From Methanomassiliicoccales archaeon LGM-RCC1 (GTDB lineage Archaea; Thermoplasmatota; Thermoplasmata; Methanomassiliicoccales; Methanomethylophilaceae): DNA of 64,000 bases. Location: NCBI GenBank assembly GCA_030168575.1, contig CP115555.1, forward strand, positions 1,054,001 through 1,118,000. Direction: 5' to 3'. The translations under genes were made by a program, and so were the position numbers. The notes under the pieces are model-generated. The model saw only the letters and a list, made by a program, of their open reading frames with translations, made no database searches and was not told the DNA's origin. Below are positions 6,126 to 13,526 of the stretch, piece by piece (the stretch's first letter is position 1; every line of letters begins with the position of its first letter).

Positions 6126-6322
6126 TTGACGATGCGATTATGGAATTCATTGAGAACAACCGTACAAAGGCGGTCCCCGTAAGACTCATTGTGGCGATGA
6201 TGGGGAAGGAACTCGATGCCACTCAGAACGAGGTCGAGGATGCCCTGATACGGTTGGAGAACGGGAACAGGATCCACGGGTTCTTCTTCGACGGCGAGCC
6301 CTGTGTGGGGACGGTGCTCTGA
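6122..6322 (+). CDS. Small winged-helix-like protein (66 aa)
   Basis: The ATG at 6122 lies in the ATGA junction. An all-helical first part (DAIMEFIENNRTKAVPVRLI, then ATQNEVEDALIRLENGN) is followed by a short beta wing (RIHGFFFDGEP). This fits a stand-alone winged helix of the kind repeated at 5722, 6685 and 8080. Probably a DNA-binding protein; target unknown. Confidence 0.6.
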   Translation: MIDDAIMEFIENNRTKAVPVRLIVAMMGKELDATQNEVEDALIRLENGNRIHGFFFDGEPCVGTVL

Positions 6323-6323
6323 C

Positions 6324-6527
6324 ATGGCATTCTACGACGAATCCGTCATGGACAGCGACCGCAGGGAGATCAGGGAGCTGATGCAATCCATCCATGCGAG
6401 GTCGTCACTCAACATCAGGACCAATGAGGATGTCGATAGGCTCAGGAAGTACCTCCTGTCCGATGCCAAGTCGATCCTCAGCAGCGCGGAGAAGCTGATA
6501 GGTCTTCTCTGCCGGGAGTACGAGTGA
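6324..6527 (+). CDS. Small helical protein (67 aa)
   Basis: Begins MAFYDESVMDSDRREI one base after the previous stop, predicted mainly alpha-helical with many charged heptads. No cysteines and no known motif. Its stop and the next start share one base (TGATG). Confidence 0.5.
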   Translation: MAFYDESVMDSDRREIRELMQSIHARSSLNIRTNEDVDRLRKYLLSDAKSILSSAEKLIGLLCREYE

Positions 6528-6688
6528 TGGCGATCATAGCGCATTCATGCAGCGAATGCAGGGAGTTCTCCAAGAGGACGGTCGGTCAGGATCCTGAGGG
6601 CGAGCCCATAGAGGAATACCGCTGCGGGGATAGGATAATGACGGCATCGGAGACGGTCTTCGGATGTGGGCTATGGAGGAAAGCATGA
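6527..6688 (+). CDS. Cys-rich small protein (53 aa)
   Basis: CSECREFSKRT, YRCGDR, FGCGLW: the C-x2-C...C...C-aromatic layout seen at 1333, 1577 and 7129. TGATG coupling to the gene before and ATGA to the gene after. Likely a zinc-binding protein of unknown function. Confidence 0.6.
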   Translation: MAIIAHSCSECREFSKRTVGQDPEGEPIEEYRCGDRIMTASETVFGCGLWRKA

Positions 6689-6885
6689 CACCTTCCGAGC
6701 TCACAAATGCCGTCCTCAAGGCACTCGAACAGGAAAGGAGTGTGGATGAGGTCGCGCAGAAGGTCGGAGCTCCGAGATCCTCCGTACTTGACATCATGCT
6801 CTATCTCGCAGGGAGGGGAAGGATAGTCCTCACCGATTCACTGCATTCCAAATGGCAGATCAAGCACGGGAGGGAGACGGAATGA
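6685..6885 (+). CDS. Small winged-helix-like protein (66 aa)
   Basis: MTPSELTNAVLKALEQERSV begins a helix, then DEVAQKVGAPRSSVLDIMLYLAGRG is a good helix-turn-helix and RIVLTDSLHSKWQI a likely wing. Start at 6685 is fixed by ATGA. The third of four small winged-helix candidates in 2.6 kb. Confidence 0.65.
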   Translation: MTPSELTNAVLKALEQERSVDEVAQKVGAPRSSVLDIMLYLAGRGRIVLTDSLHSKWQIKHGRETE

Positions 6886-6971
6886 CTCTCGACACCTTCC
6901 TCTTGATGTTATTGACACTCCTCATCGGATGCATGAGTCTGATAATCCTTCACAGGAGGGAGGAAGAGTGA
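6882..6971 (+). CDS. Single-pass membrane micro-protein (29 aa)
   Basis: MTLDTFLLMLLTLLIGCMSLII is one hydrophobic helix, followed by a charged HRREEE tail facing the cytoplasm. ATGA start and GTGA end couplings, with AGGAGGGAGG at its end acting as the ribosome site of the next gene. A tiny viral membrane protein; role unknown. Confidence 0.5.
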   Translation: MTLDTFLLMLLTLLIGCMSLIILHRREEE

Positions 6972-7132
6972 ACTACGAATGCTCCAGATGTGGTTTCATC
7001 CATCCGGATGAGACGGAGGAATTGCCTGACGGATGGGCGGAGATAGAATACACGGCAACAACCGGGATGAGATGGACGGAACACCTCTGTCCCGATTGTC
7101 AAAATTGCCAATCAAAGACGGTGACTGAATGA
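6968..7132 (+). CDS. Zinc-ribbon protein, GTG start (54 aa)
   Basis: GTG 6968 overlaps the previous stop and is preceded by AGGAGGGAGGAAG. YECSRCGFIHPDE at the N-terminus and LCPDCQNC near the C-terminus form a two-knuckle ribbon resembling those of rubredoxin-like or transcription-factor-like ribbons. No further assignment possible. Confidence 0.6.
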   Translation: MNYECSRCGFIHPDETEELPDGWAEIEYTATTGMRWTEHLCPDCQNCQSKTVTE

Positions 7133-7350
7133 CTTTCGGTATGCCGAAGATAGATACCCTCAACGGAGGACAGACCTGCATGCAGTGCAGGAATTTCCTC
7201 GAGAGGGCGGTCAGACATGACAGGTTCTGGGGAGATGTACCCGTGACATCGTACTGCAAGCAGTTCGGAAAGGTCGTCATCCCTTCGGACGGGCAGGAAT
7301 GCAGAGCATTCCTCAAGAAACCCTTTACAACAGAAGAAAAGAAGGTATGA
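7129..7350 (+). CDS. Cys-rich small protein (73 aa)
   Basis: TCMQCRNFLERAV..., SYCKQFG, ECRAFLKK: the best conserved example of the C-x2-C...C...C-x-F family of this provirus. Starts in an ATGA junction. Conserved aromatic residues after the first and last cysteine suggest a shared fold with the products of 1333 and 1577. Confidence 0.62.
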   Translation: MTFGMPKIDTLNGGQTCMQCRNFLERAVRHDRFWGDVPVTSYCKQFGKVVIPSDGQECRAFLKKPFTTEEKKV

Positions 7351-7353
7351 GCA

Positions 7354-7539
7354 ATGAGCTACAGAGTATTACTCAGGAACGACGACACCGGAGAGGACCT
7401 CCTCTCCGCAACACTCAAGAACGAAGCATCCGCCATGAGGATCGCTGATAACATCCTCGGTGCGGTCAAGGAGACAATAGTGGCCCCCAAGACTTCCTCG
7501 CCCGTGATCGGCGGAGGAATCTCGGAGAACAAGCCATGA
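7354..7539 (+). CDS. Small hypothetical protein (61 aa)
   Basis: MSYRVLLRNDDTGEDLLSATL is beta-rich, followed by a helix (ASAMRIADNILGAV) and a Gly-rich tail. It follows the previous gene by three bases and overlaps the next as ATGA. Not recognised. Confidence 0.5.
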   Translation: MSYRVLLRNDDTGEDLLSATLKNEASAMRIADNILGAVKETIVAPKTSSPVIGGGISENKP

Positions 7540-7796
7540 TAATCGCCAAGATCGTCGTCCATAAAGGGAAGAGGGACGGCATGGTGCAGATATTCGAACC
7601 TCCGCTGCCCGGACCAGTAGGTGTCTACGATGCGAAGGACATAACGGTCAACTATGACAGGAATGTCCTGACGTTCCGTACATCATTGAACGTCGAGGAA
7701 GAGGGCAAGGAGGCGAGGATATTCGAGACCAATGTATACACCAAGTACGATCTCCTTGAGTTCGACGAGGAGATTCTCCGAGGGTTTTTTAAATAA
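7536..7796 (+). CDS. Small hypothetical protein (86 aa)
   Basis: Predicted mostly beta (MIIAKIVVHKGKRDG, ITVNYDRNVLTFRTS) with an acidic, helical end. It is the last gene of the ATGA-coupled early unit; TTTTTTAAATAAA at its end may help termination. Family unknown. Confidence 0.5.
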   Translation: MIIAKIVVHKGKRDGMVQIFEPPLPGPVGVYDAKDITVNYDRNVLTFRTSLNVEEEGKEARIFETNVYTKYDLLEFDEEILRGFFK

Positions 7797-7888
7797 ACTC
7801 TTAGAGATTCATTAACAGCGGAGTGTCATTGCCACTTTTCGAGTGTTCCCACTCTAAGGTGCATCCTCAGTGATGCCCGCTACCTCCA

Positions 7889-7947
7889 CCGGACCTCTCA
7901 AGCAGAGTGTGAGGAGAATCCCATCCCTTATCGAACGGGAGGTCCGG
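7889..7947 (+). other. 9-bp perfect inverted repeat in a 283-bp gene-free stretch
   Basis: Between 7797 and 8079 no coding frame is convincing. CCGGACCTC at 7889-7897 pairs exactly with GAGGTCCGG at 7939-7947, enclosing 41 bases. It could be the stem of a structured RNA or an operator. A tRNA was considered but the element is too short and lacks a T-loop. Confidence 0.35.
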
Positions 7948-8079
7948 CCTAAACCCATATCCGGCAAGCCTGCAGTGGGATGCACTCGCCGCATATCGTC
8001 TTATCCATTGACACTTGGAGCCATCCGATCCCCCTCCTCCTCGGGGGTAATAGAGGAGGATCACCTCTCACGGAGGAGC

Positions 8080-8286
8080 ATGACACTCTCACAGGACATC
8101 ATAGAGATCACGACCCCCGGCAGGGTGTACTGTCCTGCCGAGGTAGCCGAGAGGTTAGGTGTCGAGAGGGTCAGCAACGTGAAGAAGCAGATGGATTCTC
8201 TATGCGAATACCACTACTTCGAAAGATGGAAGAAGCCCAAGAGATGGCTCGGACACGAGGTCTATGCCTATCTCAGGCTGCCATGA
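8080..8286 (+). CDS. Small winged-helix protein (68 aa)
   Basis: ATG 8080 has CGGAGGAG 5 bases upstream and is preferred to the much earlier in-frame ATG at 7870, whose extension looks non-coding. ITTPGRVYCPAEVAERLGVERVSNVKKQM is a helix-turn-helix and the HYFERWKKPKRWLGHEVYAYL end a winged segment. It stands alone between the early unit and the morphogenesis unit, a good place for a switch regulator. Confidence 0.65.
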   Translation: MTLSQDIIEITTPGRVYCPAEVAERLGVERVSNVKKQMDSLCEYHYFERWKKPKRWLGHEVYAYLRLP

Positions 8287-8350
8287 CCGTCATTCTATGA
8301 CCGGGAAGGACACCCGTAATAACCGAATATCATTCCTTGGTACGGATCCC

Positions 8351-8374
8351 TGTCGGCCGGGAGATAGACCGACA
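8351..8374 (+). terminator. Hairpin plus T-rich tract before the packaging genes
   Basis: TGTCGG at 8351-8356 pairs with CCGACA at 8369-8374, followed by CTTTTC. It lies 10 bp ahead of a viral promoter motif, so it may separate two transcription units. The stem is short. Confidence 0.35.
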
Positions 8375-8383
8375 CTTTTCAAG

Positions 8384-8396
8384 CACGGCATAATAA
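8384..8396 (+). promoter_or_regulatory. Viral promoter motif, copy 2 (CACGGCATAATAA)
   Basis: Exact copy 44 bp before the terminase small-subunit start. The leader between motif and start carries the ACGGAGGGT ribosome site that is also found after copy 4. Confidence 0.65.
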
Positions 8397-8439
8397 AACC
8401 GCTTCGTAATGTTAGAATCACCTTAACGGAGGGTAACCC

Positions 8440-8955
8440 GTGGCAGTCGACAAGAAGGTACGCGCAGAGATACTGATGAAGCTCTATGCAGGTGTACCTG
8501 TGAGCAAGATCCTCAAGGAATACGATGTGAAGAAGTCCGCAGTCTATCAGTGGAAGAAGAAGGTGGACGAGGATTTAGCCGAGAGAAAGGCAGAGAAGAA
8601 AATGGAATCGATGAACGGAAATTTCCAAGAAAATCGGAATTTTCCACGGAATGACGAGTCCATAGCATTCCCGCCCATATCGCACATCGATCTTGATAAT
8701 CTGTCGGATCATGCACTGAGAGGCCTATGGGACGGACTCACCCGCATCAAGGACGGTTTGGATAGAGTCCGTTTCGTGGATGGCGATGCCACAAGGGAAT
8801 CCCTGACCATATCGTACCTCAAGGAGTACCGCCAATACATTGCACTCGTAGGCAAATGGGGAGGACTTGACGATAAGGTCGATTCCGACAACCCGATATT
8901 GACTGCATTCACGGAAGCATTGAAGAAGACAAGGACAGGCGAGGACGATGAGTGA
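8440..8955 (+). CDS. Terminase small subunit (TerS)
   Basis: GTG start 8 bases after ACGGAGGGTAA. The N-terminal 45 residues hold a helix-turn-helix (EILMKLYAGVPVSKILKEYDVKKSAVYQWKKK split over residues 8-40), followed by a charged linker and a helical C-terminal part, the usual TerS plan of DNA-binding head and oligomerisation domain. At 171 residues it has a normal length. Its end overlaps terL by 8 bases. TerS recognises the viral packaging site. Confidence 0.8.
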   Translation: MAVDKKVRAEILMKLYAGVPVSKILKEYDVKKSAVYQWKKKVDEDLAERKAEKKMESMNGNFQENRNFPRNDESIAFPPISHIDLDNLSDHALRGLWDGLTRIKDGLDRVRFVDGDATRESLTISYLKEYRQYIALVGKWGGLDDKVDSDNPILTAFTEALKKTRTGEDDE

Positions 8956-10201
8956 CACTTTGATTATGCCCCCGAGCCATGTCCTCGACTGGATAACCTG
9001 CGAGGACAAGCTCCAGTTCTGGGAGGGCCCTGTCAGATGCGGAAAGACGCAGGCATCCATCCTCGCACTCCTATATCACATTGAGAACAACCCTACATGG
9101 AAGCAGGGCATACTCTCGGGGAATACCACGAAATCAGCGAAGAACAATGTGGTCAAGACCGCCATGGGACTGCTCGATCTCGCCCCTAAAGCTAAGTTCA
9201 AGCAGCACGAAGGCGAAATCATCATCCCCACCAAGCACGGTCCCGTCAGGGTCGTTCTGTTCGGTGCGGACGATTCCGATTCGGATGATTCCCTCAGAGG
9301 ATTCACGGCGGATTTCTGGGTGGCTGATGAGATCACCAAGCATCACGAGAACTTCATCAAGGAGGCCCTTGCCCGTATCTCCGCCTCAGAGCATCCTTGG
9401 GTGCTGTGGACATCCAATCCCGAGAATCCCCGGAACAGGATCTACACCGAGTACACCGACAGATTCCTCAACATGTCCGCTGAGGAGAAGGAGGAGTTCG
9501 GGGGTTATTCGGAGAGGCACTTCAAACTGACGGACAATCCCATCATGACTCCCGAGAAGATCCGCGCATTGGAGCTCACATACACGGGGGCGGAATATCG
9601 CAGGAAGGTCTTAGGGGAGAGATGCGTGGCGGAGGGGCTCGTTTATCCATTCTTCGGGGAAGAGTGCATCAAGAGTCCTCCCGAGACCGCTACGGTCCGT
9701 TGGGCAGCCATCGACTTCGGTACGGTCCATCCTACTGCGATGGGCTGGTACGCATACGACAAGCCCACCAAAACATATTACAAGGTTAAGGAATGGAGGG
9801 CCACACCTGAACAGGCCTCCAAGATGACCACTTCAGAGTATATGGATGTCTTCGAGAAGATAACCGAGGAGCTCGGCGGGATCTCGAAGATGAATCTTAC
9901 GATAGATTATGGGGGAGGCGGAGAGGCACTCGTCAGAGAAGCTGAGCGCAGACACTGGATGCCGCAAACCCCTGACAAGAAGGTGTTGGACGGCATTTCC
10001 GCAACCGCCAGACTCCTGAAAACGCACGTTCTCTATATCTCTCCCGAGTGTCCACTGACCATCGAGGAGCTCTATCTCTACCATTGGGACCAGAAGGCAT
10101 CGGAGAGAGGAGAGGACAAGGTCGTGAAAGAACACGACGATCTCGCGGATGAAACACGTTACGCAGCCTCTACCTTTATCGAGCCGAGACTGAGGAGATG
10201 A
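8948..10201 (+). CDS. Terminase large subunit (TerL), packaging ATPase-nuclease (417 aa)
   Basis: Residues 27-35 give a Walker A-like GPVRCGKTQ and residues 122-128 a Walker B DFWVADE, followed by the coupling motif region WTSNPENP. In the C-terminal half AAIDFGTVHPTAMGW and LTIDYGGGGEAL carry the acidic residues of the RNaseH-like nuclease. Length is typical for siphovirus TerL. It drives DNA into the prohead and cuts it. It sits between TerS and portal, as in most tailed viruses. Confidence 0.92.
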   Translation: MSDTLIMPPSHVLDWITCEDKLQFWEGPVRCGKTQASILALLYHIENNPTWKQGILSGNTTKSAKNNVVKTAMGLLDLAPKAKFKQHEGEIIIPTKHGPVRVVLFGADDSDSDDSLRGFTADFWVADEITKHHENFIKEALARISASEHPWVLWTSNPENPRNRIYTEYTDRFLNMSAEEKEEFGGYSERHFKLTDNPIMTPEKIRALELTYTGAEYRRKVLGERCVAEGLVYPFFGEECIKSPPETATVRWAAIDFGTVHPTAMGWYAYDKPTKTYYKVKEWRATPEQASKMTTSEYMDVFEKITEELGGISKMNLTIDYGGGGEALVREAERRHWMPQTPDKKVLDGISATARLLKTHVLYISPECPLTIEELYLYHWDQKASERGEDKVVKEHDDLADETRYAASTFIEPRLRR

Positions 10202-10205
10202 GAAC

Positions 10206-11588
10206 ATGGAAGACATCATAAGGACACCGCCGGAGATCACTCCGAAGAGCATCAGGAACGCATTCAACCAGTTCAAAGCGAGACTCGACCGTTTGGCTGC
10301 GATAGACAGGGCATACGATACCGGACAGTGCGCGAAAGACGAATATGCGTGCGTATCCAACTACTGCAAATACATCTGCGATACCAAGGCCTCCTATGTA
10401 GCAGGGAATCCCCCCCAGTATACCGCAGGGGAAGGGGACGAGAAGGCAGAAGAGGTCATAGACCTCTACAGGCATCAAACCAAGGAAGAGGTGGATCAGA
10501 AGCTTGTCAACGATTGCTCCATATACGGAAGGGCATTCGAGGTCTGCTTCTGCGAGGAGAAGAACGGAACACTCGTTCCCAAGAGTGCGGCGATCAGCCC
10601 CCTTCACTGTTTCGTCGCATACGACACCACCATCGATCCGGATTCAGTGTTCGGTGCGATCCATTACGAGGAGGTCGATGAGGATAACAAGAGGACACAT
10701 TACCTCGATGTGTACGACGCGATCAACATCACACGCTACAAGCTCGACAATAACACATTCTCGCAGGTCATGGAGGCCCGCCCTCACGGATTCGACAGGG
10801 TCCCCATCACCGAGTACAGGAACAATGCCACTATGAGAGGGGACTTCGAGCCCGTCATGTCCCTGCAGAACGCCATCAATCAGGTGCTGTCGGACCGTGT
10901 CACAGACAAGAACCGTTTTGCATCGGCTGTCATCGTAGCTAAAGGAGTCACCTTCGGAGATGACAGAGAAGAGGTGGAAGAGAATATGGGCCAGATAAAG
11001 GAAATGGCATATCTGGCGATTCCCAAGGATGCCGACCTGTCATATCTCGTCAAGACATTCGACGAGAACTCGGTGCAGGTCCTCATAGATGACATCAAGT
11101 CCGACCTCCACAAGATTAGCAGGATCCCCGACCTCTCCGATCAGGCCTTCGCCTCCAATTCCTCCGGTGTGGCGATCAAGTTCAAGCTGCAGGGGCTGAA
11201 CAATCTCGCGCAGTCCCTGATAGCGCAGTTCAACAAGGGCTACAAGAGGAGATGCAAGCTCTACTCATACATCCTCTTCGGAGATGCCGATGCGGTCGAT
11301 GTGGAGAACATGAGGATTGTGTTCAGATTCGACATACCTGCCGACATCATCAATGAGGCCAATGCACTCAACACCTACATCGGGGCAAGGATCCTGTCGA
11401 GGAGAACGGCTATGGAGAACTGCCCCTATGTGGAGGATGTCACGATAGAGGAGGAACGTCTGGCCGTGGAGACGAAGCTCGACATGGAGCGTCAGCAGCA
11501 GATGGAGATGGATTTCCTCCAGAACAATCTCGGCAATAAGGTGAGGGAACAGCTGGACGCTGAGGAAGAGGCTGAAGAGGTCGAATGA
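10206..11588 (+). CDS. Portal protein (SPP1 gp6-like, 460 aa)
   Basis: Placed right after terL. Typical portal features: N-terminal YCKYICDTKASYVAGNPP, central FDRVPITEYRNN and GDFEPVMSLQNAINQVLSD, the long helical stem (RIPDLSDQAFASNSSGVAIKFKL split), and an acidic C-terminal tail EEEAEEVE. This is the dodecameric ring through which DNA enters and leaves the capsid. The stop overlaps the next ATG (ATGATG). Confidence 0.9.
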   Translation: MEDIIRTPPEITPKSIRNAFNQFKARLDRLAAIDRAYDTGQCAKDEYACVSNYCKYICDTKASYVAGNPPQYTAGEGDEKAEEVIDLYRHQTKEEVDQKLVNDCSIYGRAFEVCFCEEKNGTLVPKSAAISPLHCFVAYDTTIDPDSVFGAIHYEEVDEDNKRTHYLDVYDAINITRYKLDNNTFSQVMEARPHGFDRVPITEYRNNATMRGDFEPVMSLQNAINQVLSDRVTDKNRFASAVIVAKGVTFGDDREEVEENMGQIKEMAYLAIPKDADLSYLVKTFDENSVQVLIDDIKSDLHKISRIPDLSDQAFASNSSGVAIKFKLQGLNNLAQSLIAQFNKGYKRRCKLYSYILFGDADAVDVENMRIVFRFDIPADIINEANALNTYIGARILSRRTAMENCPYVEDVTIEEERLAVETKLDMERQQQMEMDFLQNNLGNKVREQLDAEEEAEEVE

Positions 11589-12670
11589 TGGCGATAGACA
11601 AGGTCAATGACGGCAAGTCCAAGAAGGGCAAGCTCTCCAAGTCACAGAAGAGGGGGGCGGCGAAAGTCCTCGCCATTACCGCCTTGACCCAACTCGCTAT
11701 GCGCACTCTCATAAGGGCCACCAAGCAAGCATCCGAGCAACTTTCGGATGATATTGCGCAAATCCTCGATACATACAAACAGAAAGGCGGGTTCTCCTCG
11801 AGAGAGGAGGCCCGTCAATACATGGACGGCTTCGTCAAGCCCAAGGACATCGACCTCCTGATCGAGAGGGCGAGGAAGCTCCCCGAACCATATAGGACGC
11901 AGGAGCTCACCCGCCTCTCCACTCCCGCATACTCCTATCGCATGACCCGTAAGAAGGCCATCGACGAGGCACAGAAGATCGAATCCCGTGTCCTCGCAGG
12001 GAAGTACGACAAGGTTCTCAAGAGCACTGGCAAGGAGGTCATGGATGAATCCGTATCCCGTCTCGCCTACGATTCCTCCATGGAAGCGGGAATCGGGATC
12101 TCCTTCGACATTCCGAACATGGAAGCGGTCGATGAGACCCTTCGCGGAGAGGGGGTGTACGACAAGGTCAAGCTCTTCACCGACGAGGAGATGAAGGAAG
12201 TGAAGCGCATCTGCACCAAAGGATGGTTGGACGGGCACTCGTATGATGACATCGCAAAGGATGTGGAAGCTCTCACTGGAAAGGAATCCTACAAATGTGT
12301 GAGACTTGTCAGGACTACCATGGCCCAGGCCTCCATCGATGCCGATTATGAGGAGATGAAGGATCTCGGATTCAAGGAGTACGAGATCCATTGTACCCTT
12401 GACGAGAAGACCTGTGAGATCTGCGGGAGATATGATGGGAAGATCGTGAAGGTAGGTTCTGGTGGGCCGATGCCCACATTCCATCCCAATTGCAGGTGCT
12501 ACATCACCACCGTCATGAATGCAGAGGGCAGGATGAGGGCCGCGAGGAACGCAGAGGGTAAGACGATAAAGGTCCCTGCCTCGATGACATACAACGAGTA
12601 CATCATGCGCTATGGTTCCGATGCCGCGAAGAAGAGATTGGGTATCGAGACGGGCAAATTCGACGAATGA
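11585..12670 (+). CDS. Minor head protein, Mu F / SPP1 gp7-like (361 aa)
   Basis: The C-terminal domain (from about residue 215) shows the Mu F-like head morphogenesis motif: IRLVRTTMAQ-type helix, CTLDEKTCEICGRYDGK, then PTFHPNCRCYITTV, with Cys and His that could bind zinc. The N-terminal half is basic then helical. Start at 11585 (or 11588) overlaps the portal stop. In relatives this protein is a minor capsid component near the portal. It closes the packaging unit, followed by a viral promoter motif 2 bp after its stop. Confidence 0.87.
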   Translation: MMAIDKVNDGKSKKGKLSKSQKRGAAKVLAITALTQLAMRTLIRATKQASEQLSDDIAQILDTYKQKGGFSSREEARQYMDGFVKPKDIDLLIERARKLPEPYRTQELTRLSTPAYSYRMTRKKAIDEAQKIESRVLAGKYDKVLKSTGKEVMDESVSRLAYDSSMEAGIGISFDIPNMEAVDETLRGEGVYDKVKLFTDEEMKEVKRICTKGWLDGHSYDDIAKDVEALTGKESYKCVRLVRTTMAQASIDADYEEMKDLGFKEYEIHCTLDEKTCEICGRYDGKIVKVGSGGPMPTFHPNCRCYITTVMNAEGRMRAARNAEGKTIKVPASMTYNEYIMRYGSDAAKKRLGIETGKFDE

Positions 12671-12671
12671 C

Positions 12672-12684
12672 CACGGCATAATAA
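12672..12684 (+). promoter_or_regulatory. Viral promoter motif, copy 3 (CACGGCATAATAA)
   Basis: Exact copy starting 2 bp after the minor head gene. No coding frame follows for 310 bp, so this copy would drive either a non-coding RNA or a very long capsid-operon leader. Confidence 0.6.
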
Positions 12685-12938
12685 ACCTAAGCGGGCATAT
12701 TCCATCTGCCGGGAGTATCAGATCGTAAGTCTGGATCCGGGAGCCCCTTGCGAAGCAGGCTCATACACTCTTCGAGGCCCGGGTTACGTTACGCAACGTC
12801 GAGAATAACCAAATAGAATACCCCGGCACACTCCTTACATGAGGGAGGGTTCCGTAACATTACCTCCTTCAAAGGGGGCGACGGTTGCTCTCTCCTTCCA
12901 AAGGGTTCTCCTTATCGTCGTCCCCTGTCAGTTTTGAC
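12685..12938 (+). ncRNA. Candidate viral non-coding RNA or structured leader
   Basis: About 254 bp with no credible ORF, lying between two copies of the viral promoter motif. It holds several possible hairpins: ACGTT-ACGC-AACGT (12785-12798 area), a GGAGGGT/ACCTCC pair around 12844-12867, and GC-rich blocks around 12735-12782. A transcript from copy 3 is inferred, not shown. It resembles no RNA family known to me; a tRNA fold was tested by eye and failed. Confidence 0.4.
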
Positions 12939-12951
12939 CACGGCATAATAA
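12939..12951 (+). promoter_or_regulatory. Viral promoter motif, copy 4 (CACGGCATAATAA)
   Basis: Exact copy 44 bp before the GTG start of the scaffold gene, followed by the ACGGAGGGTTAACC leader. The same geometry as copy 2. Probably the main promoter of the capsid and tail genes. Confidence 0.68.
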
Positions 12952-12994
12952 ACTCCGCGAGAATATCATACAATCACCAAACGGAGGGTTAACC

Positions 12995-13516
12995 GTGTCC
13001 GAAGAACCAATAGTACCGGAGAACACAACAACAGATCCCCCCGCAGAGGAACTCAAGTTCTCACAGGCCGACTTGGACCGTCTCATCAAAGAGAGGCTGG
13101 ACAAGGCGGAGCGTGCGCACAAGAAGGAACTCAGCGAGGCGGAGGCCAAGCATAAGACCGAACTTGATCGCTTGAAGATGGACGAGTCCGAGCGTGCAAA
13201 GGCAGAAGCCGAGGACGAGAGGAACGCACTCATCAAGCGTGCAGAGGAGGCGGAGAATGCCTTGCGGCTCACAAAGGCCGAGAAGGAACTATCCAATGCC
13301 GGACTCCCAACGGAACTCGCATCCGTGCTTCTGAACGGTGCGCAGGATGAGAAGTCACTGCTGGCCGCTATCAAGGCCATAGCGGACGCATCCACCGAGA
13401 AGGGCAACAAGCTCTACGCGGATAAGGTCGGAGGACGCGGAGCCCCGACTGCCCCATCGTCTGCCGAATCTGACGACTTGCTCGAACAGATGAGGAAGGC
13501 CGCAGGGCTGAAGTGA
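12995..13516 (+). CDS. Capsid scaffold protein (173 aa)
   Basis: GTG start with a GGAGGG site 8 bases upstream. A short N-terminal arm is followed by a long charged coiled coil (about residues 25-95, rich in Glu, Lys and Ala), then NAGLPTELASVLL and a flexible Gly/Pro/Ser-rich tail ending in an amphipathic helix. This is the common plan of tailed-virus scaffolds, and it lies directly before the major capsid gene. Scaffold guides prohead assembly and then leaves. Confidence 0.82.
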   Translation: MSEEPIVPENTTTDPPAEELKFSQADLDRLIKERLDKAERAHKKELSEAEAKHKTELDRLKMDESERAKAEAEDERNALIKRAEEAENALRLTKAEKELSNAGLPTELASVLLNGAQDEKSLLAAIKAIADASTEKGNKLYADKVGGRGAPTAPSSAESDDLLEQMRKAAGLK

Positions 13517-13526
13517 GGTGAACTAT

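Noticed and set aside
7885-7950. tRNA or box C/D RNA
   Set aside because: The inverted repeat encloses too few bases for a tRNA, and clear C and D boxes with proper spacing are missing.
11642-12679. Long minus-strand frame of 345 codons
   Set aside because: It lies wholly over the Mu F-like head gene on the plus strand, which has clear motifs. It is a shadow frame caused by codon bias.
12720-12810. tRNA-like gene in the non-coding block
   Set aside because: No acceptor stem closes, and no T-loop of the usual form is present.
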